Positions 8,677-15,366 of a DNA stretch of 64,000 bases are shown here, piece after piece (within the stretch, counting starts at the first letter, position 1; each line of letters opens with the position of its first letter). The DNA lies in assembly GCF_900215205.1 (NCBI RefSeq), contig NZ_OBDY01000017.1, positions 1 to 64,000 of the forward strand, given 5' to 3'. The position numbers were made by a program, and so were the translations under genes. Below the pieces are notes generated by a model. It made no database searches and was not told the DNA's origin. It was given only the letters and a program-made list of their open reading frames with translations. Origin of the DNA: Paractinoplanes atraurantiacus. Its GTDB lineage: Bacteria > Actinomycetota > Actinomycetes > Mycobacteriales > Micromonosporaceae.

Positions 8677-9573
8677 TTACCAGCCGCGCTCGGCCAGGCG
8701 GTGTGCTACGGGGACGTCGTCGACGTTGATGCCTACCATGGCCTCGCCCAGGCCTCGGGAGACCTTGGCCAGCACGTCCGGGTCGTCGTGGAATGTGGTC
8801 GCCTTGACGATGGCGGCGGCGCGCTGGGCGGGGTTGCCCGACTTGAAGATGCCGGAGCCGACGAAGACGCCCTCGGCGCCCAGCTGCATCATCATGGCGG
8901 CGTCGGCGGGGGTGGCGATGCCGCCGGCGGTGAACAGGACGACGGGGAGCTTGCCCAGCTCGGCGACCTCCTTGACCAGGTCGTACGGGGCCTGGAGCTC
9001 CTTCGCCGCGACGAACAGCTCGTCCTCGGGGAGGGTCTGCAGGCGGCGGATCTCCTGGCGGATCTTGCGCATGTGGGTGGTGGCGTTCGAGACGTCGCCG
9101 GTGCCGGCCTCGCCCTTCGAGCGGATCATGGCCGCGCCCTCGGTGATGCGGCGCAGGGCCTCGCCCAGGTTGGTGGCGCCGCAGACGAACGGGGCCGTGA
9201 AGTTCCACTTGTCGATGTGGTTGGCGTAGTCGGCGGGAGTCAGCACCTCGGACTCGTCGATGTAGTCGACGCCGAGCGACTGGAGGATCTGCGCCTCGAC
9301 GAAGTGGCCGATGCGGGCCTTGGCCATCACCGGGATGGAGACGGCGTTGATGATGCCGTCGACCATGTCGGGGTCGGACATGCGGGACACGCCGCCCTGG
9401 GCGCGGATGTCGGCCGGCACGCGCTCGAGGGCCATGACCGCTACCGCGCCGGCGTCCTCGGCGATCTTCGCCTGCTCCGGGGTGACGACGTCCATGATCA
9501 CGCCGCCCTTGAGCATCTCGGCCATGCCGCGCTTGACGCGGGCGGTCCCGATGGCGGGCTTGTTGTCGGACAT
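8677..9573 (-). CDS. pdxS: Pyridoxal 5'-phosphate synthase, PdxS lyase subunit
   Basis: 298 residues, full length. PdxS makes PLP from ribose 5-phosphate, glyceraldehyde 3-phosphate and ammonia delivered by PdxT. Key residues are visible: Asp28 (GGVIMDVV), Lys85 (PVMAKARIGHF, Schiff base with the pentose) and Lys153 (RSKGEAGTGDV). The ATG at 9573 matches the usual family N-terminus. Unusually, pdxT is not next to it: it lies 1.3 kb away on the other strand, with fliQ, a VOC protein and an AraC regulator between. Confidence 0.97.
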   Translation of the reverse strand: MSDNKPAIGTARVKRGMAEMLKGGVIMDVVTPEQAKIAEDAGAVAVMALERVPADIRAQGGVSRMSDPDMVDGIINAVSIPVMAKARIGHFVEAQILQSLGVDYIDESEVLTPADYANHIDKWNFTAPFVCGATNLGEALRRITEGAAMIRSKGEAGTGDVSNATTHMRKIRQEIRRLQTLPEDELFVAAKELQAPYDLVKEVAELGKLPVVLFTAGGIATPADAAMMMQLGAEGVFVGSGIFKSGNPAQRAAAIVKATTFHDDPDVLAKVSRGLGEAMVGINVDDVPVAHRLAERGW

Positions 9574-9665
9574 GGGAATCGGCTCCTCACGCAGGGATGT
9601 CGGTGCCGAGAAGCGTAGGCAGCGGCGGGGCACCAGACGATGGCCAATCGACCCCCAGGTGGCCC

Positions 9666-9935
9666 TTAAGCGAGCAGCTGCGGGATCCGGGCGAAGAGCT
9701 GCTCGGTGTACGTGATCATCTCGTGCAGCATCCAGTTGCCCGAGAACAGCAGGGCGGCGCCCACGGCGGCCGCCTTCGGGACGAAGGAGAGCGTCGCCTC
9801 CTGGATCTGGGTCACCGACTGGAACAGCGAGATGGCGAAGCCGACGACCAGCGCGGTGATCAGCGTCGGCGCGCACATCTTGGCCGCGATGGTCATCGCC
9901 TGCAGGCCCAGCTCCACGATCATCGTGTCGGTCAT
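9666..9935 (-). CDS. fliQ: FliQ-like flagellar type III export protein, orphan
   Basis: 89 residues, the size of FliQ, with two hydrophobic helices. The pattern fits FliQ along its length: N-terminal LGLQAMTIAAKMCAPTLI, then ALVVGFAISLFQSVTQIQEA, TLSFVPKAAAV and the end MLHEMITYTEQLFARIPQLL. FliQ sits with FliP and FliR in the export gate of the flagellar basal body. No other basal-body gene is in the window, so this copy is detached from any flagellar operon. ATG 9935 has only a weak ribosome site. It shares direction with pdxS, 92 bases upstream of it. Confidence 0.85.
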   Translation of the reverse strand: MTDTMIVELGLQAMTIAAKMCAPTLITALVVGFAISLFQSVTQIQEATLSFVPKAAAVGAALLFSGNWMLHEMITYTEQLFARIPQLLA

Positions 9936-10000
9936 ACCCTGCTGTTCGGGCCTTTCGGGAGCCTGTCGAGTGCGAGACGGTTGCGAAACGGTTAGAACCC

Positions 10001-10405
10001 TCAGGTCCGCGGCTCGACGAGCACCAGCCAGTTGCCGCTGTTGTCGCGCATGACGGCCTCGACGCCGTACGGCCGCTCGGAAGGCTCTTGAAGAAAGACC
10101 ACGCCTGCGGCGCTGAGTTCGGCGTACGTCTTCTGGCAGTCGTCCACACGCAGGCCGAAGCCACCGATCTGGCCCGACTCGAGCTGCTTGCGCACGAGAT
10201 CGGCGGCCTCGGGGGACAGGGGTGGGCCGGGAACCATGAGGGTGACCTCGAGCTCGGGCTGGTTCGGATGCGCGATGGTCACCCAGCGGAACTCGCCCAG
10301 CCGGGTGTCGACGCGCGGCTCGAAGCCGAGGTGCTCGACGTAGAAGTCGCGGGTGGCGTCCTGGTCGAGGCAGTAGACGGTGGTCAGCGAGATGTTGAGA
10401 ATCAT
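10001..10405 (-). CDS. VOC (glyoxalase/bleomycin-resistance fold) family protein
   Basis: 134 residues with the paired beta-alpha-beta-beta-beta modules of the VOC superfamily: N-terminal half with TTVYCLDQDATRDFYVEHLG and C-terminal half ending RDNSGNWLVLVEPR. Members include glyoxalases, dioxygenases and drug-binding proteins; the substrate is unknown. Its ATG overlaps the stop of the AraC gene (10402-10405), so the two are co-translated and the regulator probably senses whatever this protein handles. Confidence 0.85.
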   Translation of the reverse strand: MILNISLTTVYCLDQDATRDFYVEHLGFEPRVDTRLGEFRWVTIAHPNQPELEVTLMVPGPPLSPEAADLVRKQLESGQIGGFGLRVDDCQKTYAELSAAGVVFLQEPSERPYGVEAVMRDNSGNWLVLVEPRT

Positions 10406-10821
10406 GGGCCGACGCTATGCCCGTCTCGGCCGGCCGCGCTTCTCCCCGATTGCGGTATGACGCCGCGCATGAACAGGTAGCAGCCGGGGATGTGGGGCTG
10501 GCCGTCGGCGAAGCGGCGCTGATAGGCGGCCGGGCTCTCGCCGACCAGCTCGCTGAAGCGCGACGAGAAGGAGCCCAGCGACGAGAAGCCGACGGCCATG
10601 CAGACCTCGGTGACCGTCAGGTTGGCGTGCCGGAGCAGGTCCTGGGCGTGCGCTATGCGGCGGCGGGACAGGTAGTGGATGGGCGTGTCGCCGTACGCCG
10701 CCCGAAACGCCCGTACCAAATGAAACCGCGACATGCCCGCTAAGAGCGACAAATCGCTCAGCGTGATCGGACCGGCGGAATGCCGGTCGATGTGGTCGCG
10801 CACCCGGCGCAGGGCGAACAC
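10402..10821 (-). CDS. Short AraC-family transcriptional regulator
   Basis: 139 residues, essentially only the double helix-turn-helix DNA-binding domain: ITLSDLSLLAGMSRFHLVRAF, then NLTVTEVCMAVGFSSLGSFS and the family end SPAAYQRRF. No effector domain is present. GTG start at 10821, only 22 bases from the divergent pdxT start, so control sequences for both must overlap the coding ends or be very compact. It leads a two-gene unit with the VOC protein. Confidence 0.85.
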   Translation of the reverse strand: MFALRRVRDHIDRHSAGPITLSDLSLLAGMSRFHLVRAFRAAYGDTPIHYLSRRRIAHAQDLLRHANLTVTEVCMAVGFSSLGSFSSRFSELVGESPAAYQRRFADGQPHIPGCYLFMRGVIPQSGRSAAGRDGHSVGP

Positions 10822-10843
10822 ACAACGAGCCTAAGCTGGCCCG

Positions 10844-11440
10844 GTGAACATCGGAGTGCTGGCCCTGCAGGGCGACGTGCGCGAACACCTGGCCGCGCTG
10901 GCCGAGAGCGACGTCCTGGCCCGTCCGGTCCGGCGGCCCGAGGAGCTGGCCGACGTCGAAGCCCTGGTCATCCCGGGCGGCGAGTCGACAGCGATCAGCA
11001 ACCTGGCCGTGTCGTTCGGCCTGCTCGACCCGATCCGCAAGCGCATCGCCGACGGCATGCCCGTCTACGGCTCCTGCGCGGGCATGATCATGCTGGCCTC
11101 CACGGTGCTCGACGGACGGCCCGACCAGGAGTCCTTCCAGGGCATCGACATGACCGTGCGGCGCAACGCATTCGGCCGGCAGGTCGACTCGTTCGAGGCC
11201 CCGGTGCACATCGACGACATCGCCGGCGACGATTTTCACGCCGTTTTCATCCGCGCGCCATGGGTCGAGGAGGTCGGCGGCGACGTGCGGGTGTTGGGCC
11301 GCGTGAGCGACGGACCCGCCGCCGGTAGGATTGTCGCCGTTCGGCAGGGCAACCTGCTCGCCACGGCTTTCCACCCGGAGCTCACCGGCGATCTTCGCGT
11401 CCACCGGTACTTCGTCGAGATGGTCCGCCAGGCCGCCTGA
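10844..11440 (+). CDS. pdxT: Pyridoxal 5'-phosphate synthase, PdxT glutaminase subunit
   Basis: 198 residues, class I glutamine amidotransferase. It hydrolyses glutamine and channels ammonia to PdxS. Visible are GGEST (45-49), the nucleophile Cys78 in YGSCAGMIML, and the His-x-Glu pair in AFHPELTGD near the C-terminus. GTG start at 10844. yebC follows 17 bases downstream, the usual actinobacterial order; pdxS is on the opposite strand. Confidence 0.96.
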   Translation: MNIGVLALQGDVREHLAALAESDVLARPVRRPEELADVEALVIPGGESTAISNLAVSFGLLDPIRKRIADGMPVYGSCAGMIMLASTVLDGRPDQESFQGIDMTVRRNAFGRQVDSFEAPVHIDDIAGDDFHAVFIRAPWVEEVGGDVRVLGRVSDGPAAGRIVAVRQGNLLATAFHPELTGDLRVHRYFVEMVRQAA

Positions 11441-11457
11441 CACCACGGAGGTTTTGC

Positions 11458-12210
11458 ATGTCCGGCCACTCCAAGTGGGCGACGACCAAGCACAAGAAGG
11501 CCGTCATCGACGCCAAGCGCGGCAAGATGTTCGCCAAGCTCATCAAGAACATCGAGGTCGCGGCCCGCACCGGCGGTGGGGACCCGGCGGGCAACCCGAC
11601 GCTCTACGACGCCATCCAGAAGGCGAAGAAGAGCTCGGTCCCCAACAACAACATCGACAACGCGGTCAAGCGGGGCTCCGGCCTCGAGGCCGGCGGCGCC
11701 GACTGGCAGACGATCATGTACGAGGGCTACGGCCCCAACGGCGTGGCGCTGCTCATCGAGTGCCTGACCGACAACCGCAACCGCGCGGCGACCGAGGTGC
11801 GCACGGCCCTGACCCGCAACGGCGGCACGTTCGCCGACGCCGGCAGCGTGTCGTACCTGTTCAACCGCAAGGGCATCGTGATCGTGCCGAAGGCGGGCCT
11901 GAGCGAGGACGACCTCATGATGGCCGTCCTCGACGCGGGCGCCGAGGAGATCAACGACCTGGGCGAGTCCTTCGAGGTGGTCAGCGAGCCGACCGACATG
12001 GTCGCGGTCCGCACGGCCGTGGTCGACGCCGGCATCGAGTACGACTCGGCCGAGTCCTCCCTGGTCCCGACCATGACGGTGCCGGTCGACGAGGAGGCCG
12101 CCCGCAAGGTCTTCAAGCTGATCGACGCCCTCGAGGACTGCGACGACGTCCAGAACATCTTCGCCAACTTCGACGTCAGCGACGAGGTCATGGCGGCGAT
12201 CGACGCCTAG
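11458..12210 (+). CDS. yebC: YebC/PmpR-family protein
   Basis: 250 residues with the family N-terminus MSGHSKWATTKHKK followed by the basic helical domain and two alpha/beta domains. The family has been described as a DNA-binding regulator and, for the TACO1/YebC branch, as a translation factor that helps ribosomes through proline stretches. A CGGAGGT ribosome site precedes the ATG. Located between pdxT and ruvCAB, a conserved actinobacterial position. A strong hairpin terminator follows. Confidence 0.95.
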   Translation: MSGHSKWATTKHKKAVIDAKRGKMFAKLIKNIEVAARTGGGDPAGNPTLYDAIQKAKKSSVPNNNIDNAVKRGSGLEAGGADWQTIMYEGYGPNGVALLIECLTDNRNRAATEVRTALTRNGGTFADAGSVSYLFNRKGIVIVPKAGLSEDDLMMAVLDAGAEEINDLGESFEVVSEPTDMVAVRTAVVDAGIEYDSAESSLVPTMTVPVDEEAARKVFKLIDALEDCDDVQNIFANFDVSDEVMAAIDA

Positions 12211-12230
12211 TCCCGCGCCTAGTAGTCTGG

Positions 12231-12263
12231 CGGGGCCGGTCGCATCAGCGACCGGCCCCGTTT
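12231..12263 (+). terminator. Terminator after yebC
   Basis: Perfect 12-base arms (12231-12242 and 12249-12260) with a 6-base loop, followed by TTT. Confidence 0.75.
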
Positions 12264-12284
12264 CTGTGTCTCCAGGAGGCACCG

Positions 12285-13094
12285 ATGATCGACGACGGCG
12301 ATCGGCTGGGCCCGGATTCCCCGTACGAGATGCACGACGGCAAGGTCGTCGCTCTCCGGTTGACCACTTTCCGGGAGAAGGAGCTGACGAGGCGGCTTGT
12401 GAGCGCCCTGCATGCCGTCGGCCTCGAGGCTTTCCAGCGTCCCGGCATCCACGGCGACCGGCCGGAGGACTGGCGCCTGCCCGACGTCGGCGTCGTCATG
12501 GAGCTGCCGCCCGATCCCGCAGGCTGCACGTCTCTGCCCGGTGAGGCCTTCAGGCTGGTGGCCGAGGTGGTCGCCGAGGGCGAGGAATGCGGCGAGCGAA
12601 TGGACTGGTACGCCCGCCGCGGCATCCCGGAGTGCTGGGTCGTCGTGATGCCCCGGGGCGGTGATGGCGAGGCCGTCGTCGAGATTCATCGGCGAGTGCT
12701 CCGCGGTGAGCGTCCTCGGTACGAGCTGCGGCGTCGCGCCTCGCTTTCGCAAATCGAGAATGATCTTTCAAGTTGGCACATCGGTCTAGCGACTAGTAGT
12801 CCCGTGACCACTATCTTGATGGAGGGCGGGACGAACGAAGGAGAAGATCCGGTGACAGAACTCGCAATCAGGCCGCCTGTCGAGGTGGCGGAAGACGGCG
12901 TGGCCCTCGACCAGGACCTGCTTGAGGAGGCCCAGCGCCAGATCCAGGCCACTTCGCCCACCGCGGCGATGAACGAGGCTCTCCGGCGGCTGGTCGAAAC
13001 CGAGCGCGCGAAGCGCCGCGCGGCAGGGGAGCGGCTGCGGCAGATGGTGGCGGAGGGGGCGTTCAACTTTCCCGACGATGACGAGGTCGACTGA
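12285..13094 (+). CDS. Uma2-like nuclease-fold domain in frame with a VapB-type antitoxin
   Basis: 269 residues from an ATG with a strong AGGAGG site. Residues 1-165 resemble Uma2 (PD-(D/E)XK-fold) proteins: LPDVGVVMEL, then FRLVAEVVAEGEECGERMDWYARRGIPECWVVV. The usual end of Uma2 is short, and the frame runs without a stop into an antitoxin-like segment (about residues 190-269) with a VapB-style helical C-terminus. That segment also has its own GTG at 12852 with an ideal ribosome site. Either this is a real fusion, or Uma2 lost its stop and now overlaps vapB. vapC follows with a 1-base overlap. Confidence 0.65.
   Translation: MIDDGDRLGPDSPYEMHDGKVVALRLTTFREKELTRRLVSALHAVGLEAFQRPGIHGDRPEDWRLPDVGVVMELPPDPAGCTSLPGEAFRLVAEVVAEGEECGERMDWYARRGIPECWVVVMPRGGDGEAVVEIHRRVLRGERPRYELRRRASLSQIENDLSSWHIGLATSSPVTTILMEGGTNEGEDPVTELAIRPPVEVAEDGVALDQDLLEEAQRQIQATSPTAAMNEALRRLVETERAKRRAAGERLRQMVAEGAFNFPDDDEVD
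12852..13094 (+). CDS. vapB: VapB-type antitoxin, internal start inside the Uma2 reading frame
   Basis: 80 residues beginning VTELAIRPPVEVAEDGVALD, followed by helices ending in MVAEGAFNFPDDDEVD. An AAGGAG site at 12838-12843 lies 8 bases before the GTG. Small VapB proteins next to PIN toxins bind the toxin through their C-terminus and repress their own operon. The coding region is the in-frame 3' part of the Uma2 ORF, so both a long and a short product are possible. The stop overlaps the vapC ATG by one base. Confidence 0.65.
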   Translation: MTELAIRPPVEVAEDGVALDQDLLEEAQRQIQATSPTAAMNEALRRLVETERAKRRAAGERLRQMVAEGAFNFPDDDEVD

Positions 13095-13501
13095 TGAGAT
13101 ACCTCGTCGATGCGAGCGCGCTGATTCGCATCCTCAGGAGTCAGGTGGATCCCGCCTGGGAGGAGTTGGCCGACCGGGGGCTGATCTCGATCTGTGAGCC
13201 GGCTCTGGCGGAGTCACTGAAGACGGCGGAAGCCCAGCGATACGCCCAAGCCGAGGAGGAGGTTGCGCGGAAGTACCCTCCGGTGACCGTGCCCGAGGAC
13301 ATCTGGGAGCAACTTGCCGAAACCCGCCGGGAACTCGCGCGGCATGCGGTTCATGGTGGGCCGTCGGTGGTGGACATAGTGATCGCCCTGACCGCGATGC
13401 GGCTCAAGTTGACGGTGCTGCACCAGGATCGTGACTTCGAGACGATCGGGAAGGTGGTTCCCGAGCTGCGGCAGCGGTCGATCAGGACGGCGCCCGACTA
13501 A
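13094..13501 (+). CDS. vapC: VapC-type PIN-domain ribonuclease toxin
   Basis: 135 residues with the acidic PIN centre: Asp6 (YLVDASALIR), Glu35/Glu40 (CEPALAESL), Asp94 (SVVDIVIALTAM) and Asp112/Asp114 (LHQDRDFETI). VapC toxins cut specific RNAs when the antitoxin is lost. The ATG overlaps the vapB stop, the classic toxin-antitoxin arrangement. As far as I recall, M. tuberculosis also has a vapBC pair near yebC, so the position may be an old one, but I cannot verify that here. Confidence 0.88.
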   Translation: MRYLVDASALIRILRSQVDPAWEELADRGLISICEPALAESLKTAEAQRYAQAEEEVARKYPPVTVPEDIWEQLAETRRELARHAVHGGPSVVDIVIALTAMRLKLTVLHQDRDFETIGKVVPELRQRSIRTAPD

Positions 13502-13524
13502 AGGGTAATGGCCGTGATCGATGG

Positions 13525-13558
13525 CAAAGGGGTCGCTGCGTTGTGGGGCGGCCCCTTG
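13525..13558. terminator. Bidirectional hairpin between convergent genes
   Basis: Arms CAAAGGGGTCGC (13525-13536) and GCGGCCCCTTG (13548-13558) pair with one G-T wobble; it sits between vapC and the convergent membrane protein gene. Confidence 0.5.
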
Positions 13559-14095
13559 TCAGTAGTCGGTGGAGATGGACGTCATGAATTGGATCATTGC
13601 GGCTATCAGGAGGATGCCGCCGACTATCAGGCGGCCCGCTCGGTGCCAGAGCTGGCGGCGGTAGGCCTGGACCCACGCTATTCCCGCGTCGGCGGTGGCC
13701 TCCACGCCTGAGCGGTGGGTGTCGGGGAGCAGGCCGGCCTTGCGCAGGGCCAGGGACGCTCGGGGGCCGGAGCGGCTGTAGTAGGAAGCGGGTGGGGGCA
13801 GCACCCGTACGTCAATCTCGTAGATCTGCTCGTCTCGCCACTGCTTTGTCCTCGTGGCCAAGCGGTGGGTCATGTAGTCGGCGGCCGCGTGAGGGTGACC
13901 CAGCAGGCGGCGGCGCCAGATCAGGCGGCGCCAGTGGCAGGCCACGTCGGCCAGCACGTCCATGTAGAGGTGGGCGGCCTCGTGGTCGCCGCCGACGAGG
14001 CGGAGCGTCTCACGGCGCAGGTCGTTGACGTGCAGGGCGACGAACGTGACGTAGTCCGGTGGCGGCTCGTCGTCCATGGGCGGCACGAGATACAT
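13559..14095 (-). CDS. Conserved-looking protein with C-terminal membrane anchor, function unknown
   Basis: 178 residues. The N-terminal part is soluble and rich in Arg, His and acidic residues. Near the end is one hydrophobic helix (LIVGGILLIAAMIQFM) with a very short tail, so it is probably tail-anchored with the bulk in the cytoplasm. ATG 14095 was chosen because the longer frame runs into ruvC. It diverges from ruvC, with about 100 bases between. No family motif recognised. Confidence 0.6.
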   Translation of the reverse strand: MYLVPPMDDEPPPDYVTFVALHVNDLRRETLRLVGGDHEAAHLYMDVLADVACHWRRLIWRRRLLGHPHAAADYMTHRLATRTKQWRDEQIYEIDVRVLPPPASYYSRSGPRASLALRKAGLLPDTHRSGVEATADAGIAWVQAYRRQLWHRAGRLIVGGILLIAAMIQFMTSISTDY

Positions 14096-14165
14096 GGGCT
14101 CACCCCCTCCCGGACATCGTCGGGGCGTGTCGCTGCGGGGCGCAAGAGGGGCGCGTACTAGGGTG

Positions 14166-14181
14166 TCGAACACACGTACGT
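14166..14181 (+). promoter_or_regulatory. LexA (SOS) box-like site upstream of ruvC
   Basis: TCGAAC-ACAC-GTACGT: the first half-site is a perfect match to the actinobacterial LexA consensus TCGAAC-N4-GTTCGA and the second matches 4 of 6. It ends 16 bases before the ruvC ATG. RuvCAB is a known SOS target in relatives. Confidence 0.5.
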
Positions 14182-14197
14182 GAGGCAGGGGAGGTCC

Positions 14198-14770
14198 ATG
14201 GTGCGCGTGCTCGGCATCGACCCGGGCCTCACACGCTGCGGAGTCGGTGTCGTCGAGGGCATGCCGGGCCGTCCGTGCAAGCTGGTCGCCTACTACGTGG
14301 TCTACTCCGAGCCCGACGACGACATCGCCCTGCGGCTGCTGCATCTCGACAAGTCGCTCGGTGAGCTCGTCGCCGAGCACCAGCCCGAGAGTGTGGCCGT
14401 CGAGCGGGTGTTCTCGCAGCACAACGCCCGGACCGTGATGGGCACCGCGCAGGCCAGCGGCGTCGCCATCCTGTCCGGAGCGCGGGCCGGGCTGCCCGTC
14501 GAGACCTACACGCCCAGTGAGGTCAAGGCCGCCATCACCGGGTCCGGCACGGCCGGCAAGGCGCAGATGACCGCGATGGTGACCCGGCTGCTCCAGCTCG
14601 ACGCGCCGCCGAAGCCGGCCGACGCGGCCGACGCGCTCGCCATCGCCATCTGCCACATCTGGCGCGGTGGCACCCGCGCCCGCATCCAGGCGGCGGCCGT
14701 CGCCGCGGCCACCAAGGTGGCCGCCCAGCGCGCCGCGGCACAGAAACTCAAGGGGGGAACCCGCAGATGA
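14198..14770 (+). CDS. ruvC: Holliday junction endonuclease RuvC
   Basis: 190 residues. RuvC is a dimeric resolvase that nicks Holliday junctions held by RuvAB. The acidic centre is visible: Asp8 (VLGIDPGLTRCG), Glu69 (SVAVERVFSQHN) and the C-terminal pair in PADAADALAIAICH. ATG 14198 follows a GGGGAGG site. The stop overlaps ruvA by 4 bases, starting a tightly coupled ruvC-ruvA-ruvB unit. Confidence 0.96.
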   Translation: MVRVLGIDPGLTRCGVGVVEGMPGRPCKLVAYYVVYSEPDDDIALRLLHLDKSLGELVAEHQPESVAVERVFSQHNARTVMGTAQASGVAILSGARAGLPVETYTPSEVKAAITGSGTAGKAQMTAMVTRLLQLDAPPKPADAADALAIAICHIWRGGTRARIQAAAVAAATKVAAQRAAAQKLKGGTRR

Positions 14771-15366
14771 TCGCCAGTGTGCGGGGGGTCGTGACCGCGA
14801 TCGCGGCGGACAGCGCCGTCATCGAGGTCGGCGGGGTCGGCCTGCAACTGCAGTGCGCGCCGGGGACCCTGGCCGGGCTCAAGTCGGGCACCGAGGCGCG
14901 GCTCGCCGCCAGCATGGTGGTGCGGGAGGACTCGCTGACTCTGTACGGGTTCGCCGACGACGACGAGAAGCACCTGTTCGAGCTGCTGCAGACCGCCAGC
15001 GGTGTCGGGCCCCGGCTGGCTCAGGCCGTGCTCGCCGTGCACTCGCCCGAGACCGTCCGCCGTGCCCTCGCCGGCGGCGACCTGGCCACCCTGACCCGGG
15101 TGCCGGGCATCGGTAAGAAGGGCGCCGAGCGCATGGTGCTCGAGCTGCGCGACAAGATCGGGCCCATGGCGATGGCCGGCGACACCACGGGCATGCTCAA
15201 CGGGGCCTGGCAGGAGCAGGTGCGCCAGGGCGTCCTGGCGCTCGGCTGGTCGGCCGCCCAGGCCGATCAGGCCGTGGCCGCGCTGGCCGAGACGATCGAC
15301 GGTGAGGTCCCGCCCGTTCCGCAGCTGCTGCGCCAGGCGATCAGGCTGCTGGGCAAGACCCGATGA
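14767..15366 (+). CDS. ruvA: Holliday junction branch-migration protein RuvA
   Basis: 199 residues: N-terminal OB domain, central helix-hairpin-helix pair (LLQTASGVGPRLAQAVLA and LTRVPGIGKKGAERMVLEL), and the C-terminal domain III that contacts RuvB (WSAAQADQAVAAL). RuvA tetramers clamp the four-way junction. Overlaps both ruvC (4 bases) and ruvB (4 bases), indicating translational coupling. Confidence 0.96.
   Translation: MIASVRGVVTAIAADSAVIEVGGVGLQLQCAPGTLAGLKSGTEARLAASMVVREDSLTLYGFADDDEKHLFELLQTASGVGPRLAQAVLAVHSPETVRRALAGGDLATLTRVPGIGKKGAERMVLELRDKIGPMAMAGDTTGMLNGAWQEQVRQGVLALGWSAAQADQAVAALAETIDGEVPPVPQLLRQAIRLLGKTR

Noticed and set aside
8677..10164. An N-terminally extended pdxS product of 495 residues
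   Set aside because: The extension overlaps fliQ and the VOC gene antiparallel or in other frames, and ATG 9573 matches the PdxS family start.
13094..13501. Independent (unpaired) PIN protein
   Set aside because: The start overlaps the antitoxin stop, so a VapBC pair is the simpler reading.
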